From Brachionus rotundiformis (Eukaryota; Rotifera; Eurotatoria; Ploima; Brachionidae), in assembly GCA_016802295.1 (NCBI GenBank), contig JAESIW010000137.1, forward strand, positions 2,099,318 through 2,163,317: a DNA stretch of 64,000 nucleotides, given 5' to 3'. The position numbers and the translations under genes are program-made. Below are positions 34,218-46,790 of the stretch, in pieces (positions within the stretch are counted from its first letter, which is position 1; each line of letters begins with the position of its first letter). The notes under the pieces are model-generated. The model was not told the DNA's origin. It worked only from the letters and a program-made list of their open reading frames with translations, and searched no databases.

Positions 34218-37200
34218 CTATTTTTTGTATTGATCTTTTCTAAGCGAGCCACTGTATCCGATGCTGGCGCCACGCTGTTTGTCTGGTGGGGGCAAAGACT
34301 TGGTCTTGTTGGTTATATCGCTCGGCGAGCCGTTGGTACCAATTGAGTTTATGGCAGCTTGGGTTCGGTTGATCCAGCTATTCATTTCTTGGTCGTCTTT
34401 TGCACGGAATAAGTACTGTCCACCGTTTCCTAGTCTAAGTCTGAAAACATGCTCTTTTTTCGTGTAATCTCTAGCTACTTCTACAGAGGCCCCAGTTAGA
34501 CTCAGCGATTCCATTGGCTTGTTCTATTTGAATAAGAATATTTAAGTTATGGGAAAAAATGAGTTGGTATTTAGGAAAATTACGTTTCGGATGTGCTTTT
34601 GGTCTTTGTAGAACTCGAAGCGGTTCGATGAGCTTAGCACGCACAGAACTTTGTCCCATGATCGATTGGAAGCTTTTCTGTTCACTGATTCCCATTCGTG
34701 CTTTCGGCTCAATTGACCTTCGAACCTTGACTCATCTCCTTCTAAAGAACAAATTTTATTTTAACATTAGCTTTTGTTTAAGGTTATTTTTTTAAGTTTA
34801 GTGATGTGATACTTCAAATATTTAATTTTTTAAAAAATTTAGATTTTAATTAATAAATGTTTAATTATCTTATTTTTTTTAATATAAATGAATTCACATC
34901 ACCTAGCAATGATAATTTAGAAAATTAAAAGCAAAGATTTTAATTTAAAGCTCTGCGTGTGTGTGTCAGCATTATTGATTTTCTTAGATTTTCTTGGAAG
35001 TCATTAAATTTTAAATACCAAGTGATCATGAAGGAGAGTCAATGGCATTCATCGAAAATCTCAAAGACAAAAATAATAGCATAAAGGTAGCGATATGAAG
35101 GAGAAAACCGAAAGCCAAACTTTAAGGCACCGGCAAAATTGGGTCAATTTTTTATACTGGAAATAAAATACCACTAAATATAGGCAGTGAATAAAATATC
35201 ATGTATTTAAAAGAAGTAGTTAAAGATGGAAAGATATTTATCCCTTCATTAAATATAGTCCTTCAAAATTCTCAAATCAAGTCAAAATGACTTCTCTGGT
35301 GCTTCTAGTGTTAAGTATGTCGACAGTTTTAAATATCTAGGAAGCGTAATTAGCTAAAATGGAGGCTATCTTAAGCTGACTGACGCATTATCGGCAGTTT
35401 TCGAATTTATTTCTATAACTTTTTGAATAAAACTGACTGATTCACGACATAGCCACCGGTCAGTAAAGATTTTTTAAATAAATAGATTTAGTATAGATTT
35501 TTTAAATGTCTGGGCAGAATACATTTGGCCTATTCAAAAGACCTTTGTTTTTGAGAATAACAAAGACCAAATGCATTCTTCAAATTAAGGAAAATATGAT
35601 CTTTAATACTGAGGTCAAAATTACATCTTTATAAAGTCTTATTAAAATCGTTATCGCTACGAAAAATTTTGAGAATCTTCTATCCAAAAGTTATTACAAT
35701 TTGTGAGCTGTAATAAAGATCAAGGATCAGGCCAATCTGCAACCTTATACGCAGAAGGCGACTTTAATGACTTGTCATGTATTAAGAATGCCAACAGACA
35801 GAATTCATTGAGTTGCATTATTTTGGACAACTCTAAGAAAAAGAAATGCAAGAAGACCAAAGATGGGATCCGAAAGAGATGAAACTCACATGGGAACAAG
35901 CAGAAATTGGTAAAAAAAGATAGAAAAAGAATATATCAAGTGAATATGTAGAGATCATTTTTATTAGACACACTTTTTAATTTTAAGAGATTAAAAGCTT
36001 GATGATTTAAGAAAGCAAATTAATTTAGCATTAGTGTGCACTGGTTCTGTTTCTTACTAAATTTAACAGCGGCACTAATGCGCGACTGTTCCTGTCGTAA
36101 TTTCTGTAAATTCTCATATGAAGATGGTAGACCAAAACGAGAATAAATTTTTTCTATTCATTTTTGGTTCAAAACATCAAAAATTGAACAAAAACAACTA
36201 TAAAAAAATTTAAATTACCTTGTCTGGGCAGAGTGCTGGCAGATCCGGGTGATCTGGATGTGCTGGCAACAGTGGCGCCGACTTGAGCTATGGCCTTGGC
36301 GGCATCGAACACATCAGCAGCTTGTTGCTGGCGCTCTTTTTCTTCTAAGTCTCGTTTGACTTGTTCTTCAAGTTCACGCTCAGCGCGTTCAACTTCTTCT
36401 TTGGCGCGCTTTTCCGCCTCTATTTCATCCACAGTTCTAAACTCTTGCATGTAGGCATGCTTTCGTTTGACATTCAACTCATGTTTTTCTATCTCGCGCG
36501 TTTTAGCGTCCTTGCGGTCAGCTCTCAAAAACTTCTCTTCCAATTTGGTCAACTTTCTGAGCGCATTGAACCTTTCCTCTTGAGCAAGTATTGACTTGAC
36601 AAAAGTTTCATGCTTCTTGATCAGTTGCTCGACTTGATCGAGTGTTTCGCCAAGGTCATCGTTCAACAGATATGGCTCGGCGGCTATCAAATAGTGCTCG
36701 GCGACGGCTGCGTCGCGAGCAAATTGATACACTTCCAATATAAGCTCCAAATACTCCCAACGCTCTTTCCATTGGTCATCTATTTCGTCCTTTTTCAAAC
36801 ACAACTGAACACACTTGTCCTTAACTTCATGTTGACGCGGATGAGAACGCGTCAATATCTCCCTGCCAAGGTTGATACAAATGGTAAAATTCTCTGCTCT
36901 GGCGTCTATTTCGGCTTTGAGAGACTTGTGATTGTTGATCAACAGCTCGACGCCGCTCACATCTCGCGGCTTATCTTCGTTCATCATTTCTCTCATTTGG
37001 GTTTCCATCCACATCATCAAGTCCCTGGCCAAGTTGAAAAATTTGAACAGATCGCTCGAGTCGTTCAGCTGTCGCTTGCGCAACTCGACCATCTGTCTCA
37101 AATTGGACCATTCATTCTCCACTTGTGATTCTCTGTCTTTGATTTCTTTGGCTCGGTCGCCGGCATACAACGACACCAATTTGCCAGCTTCTTCTTTTAT

Positions 37201-40200
37201 TTGCAGCACGCGAGCTCCAAGAGTTATTAGTTCATTCTCCTCGAAGAGAGCGTGTCGCCGCTGCAGCTGAGCCACTGATTGAGCATCGCGTCCATGCTCG
37301 TCCGGTATGCATTTCTTTTTCTCGTCAATTAGAGCAATAACTTCCTTACAGTCGGAGAAATACTTTTGTAGTTGCCAACTGGCGTCCAGCATTTGTGTTC
37401 TGGTGCGAATCAGCTCGAGCAAGTCCTCCCATGATTGATTCAGATTATCGCTCCATTGCGATATGACACTCGAGTCCGCGTGTCCTGCATCTATCAAACT
37501 ATTGGCCACCTGATTTACCAAATTGATGCGCTCTTGGCCAATTTGCTTAGTGTCCTGTTCAAATTGGGCAAATCGCTCTCTCAACAAGTTAACATGCTCA
37601 AAGTCTTGACCAAGCTCGTTCGAGTCGGCCACAATAACTTTGTCAGCTATCCATTGCTCCAAGTCGTCTATGTCTCTGTGTAATACAAACAGTTTAACAG
37701 TTTCCTCAAGTCTAATGCGTCTATCATTTGCCAAGTCTTTTAGACTGGCGTACAATTTGTCTATTTGCATTTGACGCTTTACAATCGAGTCTGTGCTATG
37801 TCCGGACAGGAGGAGTTGGCTCACGGAGCCGTCCTCGCCCTCTGATTCAATAGCCTGCGAGCACAATTGGCGACTGATCTCGCCCAATTGCTTTATGTGC
37901 TCGGCATGGTTCTCTACCTCTGTTTCCAATTGTAGGTGTTTTTTAAGCTGGTTTTGAGCGTTTAGTTCGTCTTTCTTGCTCTCTTGGGCCTGTGGCACAT
38001 TCAGCTGTGTTTGCGATTGACTCAGCGGCACTGGCACATTGTACAAACCAGTATCGGACATCATGTACAACTCTTGTTCGGCCATCCATGACTCGGCCTC
38101 GTTACAATCGAACAAATACTGCTGAACTCGTTGCGAGTTGTCCAATTTAACACGGCGTTCCTCGATTGCCTGCTTCAAATTTTGCCACTCGGACAATAAA
38201 TTGGCTATGCGATGCTGAAATTCTTCAGAGCGAGGATTTTGCTCGCGTATCATGCTCTCGCCATCCGAGCACACTTGGTTTATGCGCTGCTCGTGATTGT
38301 CCACTTCTTTTTGCATGGTGTCGTTCTTGCGCTGCAGCATGTTTACTTGCACAAGCGATTGACCGACATCTGGCGACTTGGCCTGGCGCATTTTCTCCTC
38401 AATCCACAACAACTCGTCCTCACAATCGCGTATAAACTGAAATACGCGCTTTTGCTCCTGCAATTCTCTTTTTCTCTCTTCCAATGGTTGAACTATTTTG
38501 GAAAATTTCTCCTCTATGTTTATTCGTTTTTCGTCTATTTCGGAGCCCTTGTCCGGCTCGACATTCTTGACCAATTCTGCCTGTTGTTTCAGTTCTTCCA
38601 CTTGACGCTGTCTAATGACCAGCTCATTTTCTATTTCACGCTGTTTGTCCAATAGCAAATTGGTCGTGGTCAAATCATTTTTGTCCGAGCCGCTGTCTTG
38701 TGTACGCTGTGTGATATACTGTATGTGCTTTTCCATCTCTTTGATCCATATGTCTATCGAGTCGACGGACTGTTCGAACAAAATGCCACGGTTGGCATCG
38801 AACAGCTTTTCGCCTTTGTCCTTGGTTGTCTCTTGTAGTTCATTCCATTGTTTGTTCAGCTCATCTATCCTAATGCCAACGTCGTCCTTCATCTGATTTC
38901 TCATCTGATGGTCTATTTCGTCCTCGCTCAGCTCGCTTTCATCGCTGCTTGTCACACTCTCCTCCACAATGAACAAATTTTGAGCCTCTTTCTCAACCTC
39001 TTCCAGTCTGTTCCTATTGGCACTTATCTCCGACTCAAATGCTTTGTGTCTCAAGTACTTCATGTGTATGTTCTTGGCATCTCTGTACGACTCGTCCTGT
39101 GCTTGTATTAGCTTGTACTCAAGCCATTCTTTGAGCTCGTCGCATTCTTGCAAAAATTGGTAGTATTTTACCGAGTCTCTGAGTCTGGCAACCACTCGGG
39201 CACTCTTTTTCTCATTGTCCAAATATCTGTTCTTAATGTCATCTGCTTTGGCCAATATGGAATCTATTTCACTGTGCTGATCTTCGCCAAGCGATTTAGC
39301 CGACAAGGCTATGCCGTCTATTTTGTCTTTATTGGCCCGGGCCGATGTAATAAAGTCCTGGTGTTTTCTGAGCATGGCATCCGCTTCTTCCAGCGATCTT
39401 GGCTGCTGAATTTGTCTCAAATAATACTCCTGATTGGCAAGCAATTGTTCAGCTTGTTTGGCATCGCGTTTGAATATTTCCAAATTAAGGTCTTCGCTGA
39501 GAGTTAGCTGTCTACTGCGCCACATTTGATCGAGCATGTTCCATCCATTGTCCAACGCTTTCAATCTTTCCCTTAGGAACAGGTATTGTGGATCGTTTAC
39601 ATCGGCCGACGAGCATATCTTGTCGCCATAGTCTTTTAGTCTGGCATAGTCAGGCGCATATCTGTCTATCTCTTCTTTGCTGCTTTGGTGTTGATTGAGC
39701 ATCTGTTCGGCATCGGACAGCGATTGTGGTTTCTCGCTGCTGGCAACTGCTGTTTGTGTTCTGGTCAACCAGGCCGAAAAGTGGTCGAGTTCGCGTAAAA
39801 AGCTGTGCAAATCGGCCGCTTCGCCCATCGACTCTTCGCGTTTAACAAGCAATTCTTTCAAGTCGTTCCACACTTGGTTTATTTCGACCAAGTTTTCTTT
39901 AATCTCAGCCGACTCTTCTGGATGATCGCCCTCTAAACTGACCGCTTGTTCTTCCAATTGTTTCTTTTTTGCCTCTATGGCTGCCAAATCGCGCTCCAAG
40001 CCGTTCAATTTTCTCTGCGTGGCCATCACGCCGGACAAGTCGTTACCAAATTCTTCAGTAGATTGTACCACTCTAATCTTCTCCTGTATCCAACTAATTG
40101 TCTCTTGTGAGTCAATGTGAAACGTTTGCACGCCAAATGTAGAATTCAAATCATCTCGTTTCTTGTCTACCAAGTTACGCAGATTTGACCATTTCTGGTT

Positions 40201-43200
40201 CAGGCGAGACATGCGCTCTTGTATCACTTGATTTGAGGACAGGTCACCTGTAGCCAACCCGTCTATTGAATCGTCCACTGGCAGCTGCTGCGTTGACGAT
40301 CTGATCGCATTCTGTTGGTTGGCAACTAGTTGCTTGGCCAATTGATTGACCACGGCTACTTTGGGAGCGTTCGAGTTCATCTCGCGCTCAAAGCCGTCGA
40401 ATCGGTGTCTTATGATTTCCAAAGCTTCGATGTCCTTGACCTTGTTAGGCTCTAGAGTGGCCAAGAATCGCTCTTTCTCGTCTATCCATTCCTCAATGCC
40501 ATCTGTGTCATTCTGCAAGCGAATATAGGACAGCTGATCGTTGAGCTTTTGTTTGCGCAATTTGAACATGTCAGCCAGTTCGCTATAGCGTCTGTCCAAA
40601 CCAGCAAGTCGTTGTTGAACTTGATCGAGCAAAATGTGCAATTTTTGCTTTTCTGGCGACTCTTCGCCATCTTGGTCGAGCTCCAACCGCTTCAAACTAG
40701 CTAAATTAGAAGCTTGTTCGTGTATTTGTTGCACTTGCTGCTTGTATTTGAGAAACTCATCTTCCAAGTCTTTATGCTTTTTGAGCAAGTTAAGCACAGT
40801 TGCCTCATCTTTGTTAAAGTTGGACAGATCATCGGTGGCCGACTGGCTCAATAAGCGGCTTAATTCGTACAAATAAGAGTCGACATCCTCGGCATCCATG
40901 AAAAACTGCTTTGTTTCTTCGATTTCTTGCAGCTTGTTCTGTCTCAATTGGCAATAATCGGCCAAATAGGTCCATTTGTCATCCATTTGTTTGATTCGCT
41001 GGTCAATTTCTTCACTTTTGAAATGGTTCTGTTCGATAAGATCAATGCCTTCTTGTTTTAGCTTGGCATACTGAATATTTTTGTGAGCATCGATTTCGTT
41101 TTCGATTATTTTCGGTTTGGTGGAAGTTTTTTGGTTCAGCTGAATTGGCGAGCTCCAGTCAATATCCTCGTCAGGCACACTTAGCTCTTGGATCTTTTCG
41201 TTTATCCATATTTCCTCTTCGCCAATGTTTTCGATAAATTTCCAAAATTTGAGGGCTTCATTTAACTTGGCAAGTCTTGCTTGGCTCAAACTAATGGTGT
41301 GCTTGAGCGCATTTTCCAGCTCGTTTACTCGGTTCGATATCATTGAAGTGTTTGGAAAAATGCTGTTACTTTGACTTTCGTCAGAGTCGCCTTCACCAAT
41401 TTGGTCAATGAACGCTTGAGCTTCTTGATTTATCCTGGCCAATTTTTCACCTGTCAAGTTTATGTCCGCGTCAATTACCTTGTGTCTCTCGATCAGGTCC
41501 TCGACGGATATCAAATGTGTACCAAAGTTGTCAAGAGTAAGCAATTTGTTCAAATCAGACAAATAGTCTTCGATTTGCTGCATTTCTTGGAAAATTTTTT
41601 GCAGCGAATAGCACGACTCGAGCTTTAGGCGTCGATTCTTAACCAAGTCGAGCAAATAGTTCCACAACATGAACACATTTCGCTTGCGAGCATTTATTTT
41701 GTCAATGTCGTGGTAGCACTCTTTTTCCAATACTTTAGCTATGTCTATGACATTGCGCACTCGGTCCTCGAATGCGCTTATGTCCGTTTGGATAGCTTCC
41801 TGCTTTTTGAAGGCCGCTTCTACTGATTCCAAGTCGAATCCAAACTGATCACTTATTACCTGAAATTAAATTTTTATAATTTTAGTTTCTTATTAAGATG
41901 AAATAGTATGAGAATGCACAAGGAGCAGAGTTTTCCTTCCAAATTGAGAAACGATTTTGCAGGTGCAGTGACAACCCGTCATGCTTTTTTTTTAACACCA
42001 GAAGCACAGGCAAAATGACTTCTCTGGTGCTTCTGGTGTTGAACAAAGTGGTCCCACAATGGAAAAGATTGTCTGATAGTGTTATAAAATCCGCATCTAC
42101 GGAAACCTTCAAGGCCATGCTGGACAAATTCAATGGATATCAATGCCTTAGTGCCACTCTGTCAAAGAGCAGAAATGAGCTCAAACGTTGCTGTTAAAAT
42201 GTGCCAGCAAGAACTTCTAATTATCTAGCTAATTTATCTTTTATTCCAAACCTAATTAATTTTACAAAATAAATAACTCATTTTATTCATATCTTTAAAT
42301 TCCTTATCTATTGCATTTATTTATGTTGCTTCAAAAATGTTACCAATCGAACAGCAAAAAAACCTATGCTGCTTTTTAAATTTACTATCAATATTTTTAC
42401 TAAATTAATTTGGCAAATAAATTACCATTTCAAACAATTTAAATTTTAATTGTGCAATACTTTATTTAATTGTTCATTTAAATGTGTTTTTTAGATTTAA
42501 TTTAGTTATGAATTTTTTAAAAAATATCATTTTTTAATCTACCAACAGGTTTAGAAAGTCTTGACAAAGTGGTCTTGGAATGCTATAATTTAAATACATT
42601 CAAAAATGCATCAACATTTAACACAAAAAACTGATAAGTGTTTGAATCTTTATAAATAGATAAGTCAAGCCACTAAGGAGATTTAAGACTTTGAATATCT
42701 ATGCTACCCTACTTAAAATTAATAAATAGAGGAATAAATGTTTTGCCTGCTTCTATGTGCACCATTCGGAAGCAAAATCAAAACTATAACATACCAATTT
42801 TTGCGAATCATTCAACCATTTCTCTCTCATAGCAGCCTTCTTGTTGAACTTGGTGGCCAATTGTTCCAAATTTTCCTGTCTGACAAGCTCTTCCCTCAGA
42901 GCTAATTCTCTCTCATGCTCAGCTTTTTCGAGCTCGGCCCAAGCTCTATTTATATCTGATATAAGCTTGCCTTCTTTTGGCAAATATGGTCGTTGATTTT
43001 GAGCCCTAATTTTGCTTTGTATAGTGAAAAGGAGTACTTCCAGATTTCCTTTTTCGGAGAATTTTGTCGCCTTTTCATTCATTCTGTAGGAATTAAACGC
43101 GGTCAGTTGTTGCTGGACTCCTTGTAGCGAATTAGCAAATTGTCTGTCTGACAACAGCTCTATGGTTTCACGGATCCATTCCAACAGATCACTAGTTAGG

Positions 43201-44162
43201 CCCTCGTATTTTTTGATATCTTTTTCGATGCTCATTGCACTGGATACCACCTTGGCGATTCTTTTGCCTTGAACTTGGTCGCCCTTCATCTTGGAAAAGT
43301 AGTGGTAGAAGGCGATTACATAGGTCATTATTGACTTCTCATCAGGTATGTCTACATTGACATCTTCAGGCTCGAGTAGACGTGGTATGCCTAAACGCTT
43401 ATCGGCAATGCTGAACGCATTGTTTAGGTTAAAAGCTGGATTGGATTTGTTCAGCTGGGAGAATTGGATCAAGTCGGGCCTGTGCTTGTGAATTAGAGCG
43501 TTGAAGGCCAGACCATCGCGCCATGATGTGGTAAAGTTGCGAACATTGACATTCGGGTAATCGGCTGTTTTGATTTGACACCACAACAGGAGTGCGTCTT
43601 TGGCCGAGCGAGCCTCTCGGCGCATTTCGAACGGCTCGTTCGGCGTTCCCAGCTGCTGGGTCACCAGCAATTCTTTGTCCATTATGATATCTTGGATCTG
43701 GAACCTCAAAATAATGGTCCAAATGAGACCAAGGGTGAGAGACGGATTGCCGTCTACGATATCGTGAGCGCCAATGTTCTCCAAGTGAACATGCTGCTCT
43801 TGCAGAAACAAAAGAGCCTTGTCTACATTCTCCAAGCAGTGGATTCTCATTTTGCCGCGTGTCGGCCTGGGCAAACGCTCGCCGGACAGTATCTCAAGCA
43901 GTCTGATCAGCAAGCGGCCATCTCGTAGATCTATGTATAAATCACTCACTCTATACGGTCCATCACGGACCAAATGCGAGTTTATCCATTTGGAAAAGGT
44001 TTTTTTCTGGACCATTTCACGCTCATCGGCCAACACCTGAATCCGAGTGCGCTCGAACAGTCGAGCGGTCGAGTTTCCGCCATCGTCTATGTTAAAATCA
44101 ATGTTCTCGTCGTATTGACCGTTCTGTTCGGTCTGGCCCGCAGGGGAGGCTACATCAGTCAT
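34218..44162 (-). CDS. SPTB: Beta-spectrin
   Basis: Four coding exons on the minus strand: 44162-42795, 41859-36219, 34741-34584, 34523-34218; 2490 aa. Two actin-binding CH domains lie at about residues 54-160 and 173-278 (KTFSKWINSHL, LIWTIILRFQIQDI, DGLAFNALIHKHRPDLI). Repeats follow from about residue 300; length fits the 17 of conventional beta chains, not the 30 of beta-heavy. A basic/acidic coiled stretch (EVERAERELEEQ) and linker lead to a C-terminal PH domain (RKHEWES, RSWDKVLCV, HVFRLRLGNGGQYLFRAKDDQEMNSWI) that should bind phosphoinositides. It pairs with alpha-spectrin to build the membrane skeleton. Acidic Ser/Glu-rich and Gln/Ser-rich inserts interrupt some repeats. The 5.6-kb exon is unusually long and GC-rich for this window. 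Introns 1 and 2 hold retrotransposon debris. Confidence 0.95.
34742..36218 (-). other. Beta-spectrin intron 2
   Basis: A 1.5-kb intron between the repeat exon and the PH exons, about 25 times longer than typical introns here. Most of it is a decayed retrotransposon (35020-35960). A 28-codon frame (36036-36122, minus) looks like further debris; I could not place it in the spectrin frame. Confidence 0.6.
35020..35960 (+). mobile_element. Degenerate non-LTR retrotransposon (3' part of a LINE ORF)
   Basis: On the plus strand, opposite to spectrin, several frames carry the classic tail of a LINE polyprotein. At 35310-35367 the frame reads VKYVDSFKYLGSVIS, the conserved block just after the reverse-transcriptase core. 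At 35775-35935 fragments read RMPTDRI, KRNARRPK and MKLTWEQAEIGKK, matching the usual C-terminal region. They sit in different frames and are broken by stops and frameshifts, so the copy is dead. The limits are approximate. The clade is not certain. Confidence 0.7.
41994..42040. repeat. Perfect 14-bp inverted repeat, one arm shared with the 35.3-kb LINE
   Basis: AACACCAGAAGCAC (41994-42007) and GTGCTTCTGGTGTT (42027-42040) are exact reverse complements around a 19-nt loop. The right arm and loop belong to a 30-bp sequence (42011-42040) that recurs at 35283-35312 with a single mismatch. Confidence 0.75.
42011..42197 (+). mobile_element. Fragment of a non-LTR retrotransposon ORF (C-terminal end)
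   Basis: The frame 42015-42197 ends in KVVPQWKRLSDSVIKSAS and TFKAMLDKFN before a stop. This resembles the usual C-terminus of CR1/Jockey-like polyproteins (VV..WN.LP..VV.A.S...FK..LDK). It is on the plus strand, antisense to spectrin. Only the last 50-60 codons remain, consistent with a 5'-truncated insertion. Confidence 0.6.
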
Positions 44163-45978
44163 TTTTCCAATTCTAACTATTTAAAATTTTTTCTTATTTT
44201 TTTTTTTTAATCAATACAAAACAATATAAAAAATCTAAAAATAAAAAAAATAATTAGTTTCGGTTTGTGGCAAGAAATGAGCTCTAAACCGGTTTAATTA
44301 TGCACGCTTTTTTTGAAATTTGTAAAAAGCTTAAGCAATCAAGTCAATAGCGGACAAAACCTGTAATTTAACCTTTGTTTAAGTGTAAGTAAAAAAACTA
44401 TATATGTTATAGAAGAAAATTAAGAGAGAGGAAAAAATAAGAAGATGATCAAAATTAAAAATGAAGTTCGACGATCAGTTAAGGGCATACCCCCCCTTAA
44501 TTTTTAAAATTAATCTTTGAGATGACCGAAAATTTGTCTTCATGTTTAATCCAATCAAAAAGTAGCTGTGAATTTCAGCTATTTGAATTTGAATTTAATT
44601 AATTAAAATTATGATATTTTACTTAAAAAAAAAATTGTTAATAAAGTGATAATAGATAATAGACTAAAGTTGAATTTAGAAATTATTTGGAAATTGTATG
44701 ATTTTCGTTGCAGACTTGTCACCATCTGAACCTCGCCATTTTTAAAAAATAAAGTGTTTTATTGAACTTCTTTTAAATTATCATAATGCTAATTTTTTAT
44801 TGACTATCTTGAAATAAAAAACCATTGAAAAAAAACACAAAAATATTCCTCAGTTTGGAGAAGAAAAATATATGAATCTAGTAAAATAATGTTTAGAAAT
44901 CACACTTTTCTATGATAATTTTTGTTTCAATAAAAACAAAAATATATGGTGCCTAATTAAGGTCCATTTTATTTCAATTTTGGTTGGTTTATACTTATTT
45001 ATTTACAGCTTATATTGATACCGAGCCAAAATTATTTTCTATAAATAAACATAAATAGAAAATTATATTCATATTGATTTTGAACTTAAATTAAAAATTA
45101 TAAATTTTTCATCTAGATATTAGCTTGATTGCTAGCCGTCCTTTTCTCTAATCAGTTTATTTATCTGCTCTACAATAGATAAACAATGCCATTATCAGAC
45201 TACGGACCGACCAAGTTATTGCCTGAATCGAAGCAAATATCTAAATTTTTTGGTTAAATGTCAATAGCTTTGTCACTCTTAATACAACTAAAACACTTTT
45301 TTAATTAAAATTATTAAACTCTCTCAAAATTAGGGTCATCTTTTAAAGTAATCAGTTTTATCCAGATAAAAGAATTTGCTTAAGCACTTAATTTCGAAAT
45401 GGTCAAAAAAATAATAAACTCAAGATAGCTTAAGTTTAAATTAATTATTTAAAAGTCTTGAACAAAATAATGTCAAAGGTACATGACGCTACTCACTTTT
45501 GATCAAATTAGTCACACAATACCAGGTGAGTAAGACAAAAAGAAGATAAAGCACGTTTCGAACCAGTTCTGGTTCTTTTGCCAATCATTGTAATGGAATA
45601 AAAAATGGAGTTGATATGCTCGGCGTGCAAAAACGCTATTTTACTTTAATAATTTGTTTTAATCTTATGTTGAATTCTTCATATTTTGAAAGCATAATTT
45701 TTTTTCATGTTATAAAAAATCTATTCACCCTTAGTCTCATAATAATAAAAAAGATAACAGCAAGCTAAATAGCAACTATTTTTTCAATTTTATTTCACAA
45801 TCTAAAATTAATTTTAATATTCGAATTTAAATTTTTTAAAATAAGCAAAAAAATTATACTACATTTAAGCTTTTTACTCTGACTAATAGTAGCAAGCATA
45901 AAATATATACTATAGCTTTACACTTATAAATCGTTAACATAAATTGCATGCTAAACTTGAGTTAAAAATAAAAAAAAA

Positions 45979-45990
45979 TATATATATATA
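45979..45990. repeat. Short (TA)n microsatellite
   Basis: About six uninterrupted TA units directly after an A-run. Nothing else notable. Confidence 0.6.
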
Positions 45991-46646
45991 AAACTTAGAT
46001 TTAAATAATTTAATTAAATGCAACCCCTTCTGTAATAACTGTAATATTTTATGCTTAATTAAATATTGTCTACTTTGGTTTAAAATAAATACAAACTAAA
46101 ACTGTTTTAGAAAACTAAAAGAAGGCTTTATTTATTTGTCCAGAGTTTTCGTTGACCAATTTTTTTGGAATTTTTTTTAACCAAAATGATAACTATCTTA
46201 ATTGTGTCCCTACTCAAACTTGTATGCAAGCTAAAATAATAATTTCAGGTAAAATTAGCTATCAAAAATACATATGCATTCGAAGTCATAAAAATTTTTA
46301 GCTCACAAAATTCAAGCCTTATCTTATAGTTTACGTATTTAAAACTTTTACCTAAATTGGAATAATTACTAAGCTGAAATTTTAAACTTACCACATTTAC
46401 CATTTTTTTTTTCATTTATTTATTAATTAAAAAAAAGATTATTAGTAAAATTTTAGATAATACTTACTGTTAAATGATAATTAATAACTAACATAAACTA
46501 AAAAGTAAAAATTTCTGTATAGACTAGTAATTACTTATTTTTTTTGTTATTGCTGAATTATCTTCATTTAAAAATATCCAAAAGGCTTTGTTTAAATTAG
46601 AGATTAAAATTTTTGTGGTGAAGCGTTTCTGAGAGCGAAATAAATG

Positions 46647-46790
46647 TTTGACCTATAATAAAAAGATTTTGCCGGATATACGCGGACTTTGCCGAATCCA
46701 AGCTTCTTACTGCTTTGAGTTAATCTAATCGCAAACAGATTTATCGATGTTTGTTCATTGTTTTTGAATAAAATTTGTTTATAGGTCAAA
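46647..46790. repeat. Possible small element with 12-bp inverted ends
   Basis: TTTGACCTATAA at 46647-46658 is the exact reverse complement of TTATAGGTCAAA at 46779-46790. The 144-bp interior is GC-richer than the surroundings (a GCCGGATATACGCGG patch). This could be a MITE; no target duplication is obvious. Confidence 0.3.

Larger units (their letters stand above)
41860..42794 (-). other. Beta-spectrin intron 1
   Basis: A 935-bp intron between the CH-domain exon and the repeat exon. It contains a retrotransposon fragment with a perfect hairpin (41994-42197); the rest is AT-rich and empty. Confidence 0.6.

Noticed and set aside
36036..36122. Possible extra minus-strand spectrin exon in intron 2
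   Set aside because: It reads well in one frame (Gln/Arg-rich), but joining it to the flanking exons in the required phase gives a stop; exon 34741-34584 joins directly in frame.
36361..41628. Many plus-strand frames opposite beta-spectrin
   Set aside because: They are antisense shadows of the spectrin frame, whose repeats and domain order are unambiguous.
42015..42197. 60-aa plus-strand protein gene
   Set aside because: It is the broken C-terminal tail of a LINE polyprotein and has no independent start context.
45979..45990. TA run as a promoter or origin
   Set aside because: Short TA runs are expected at this AT content and nothing around it supports a function.
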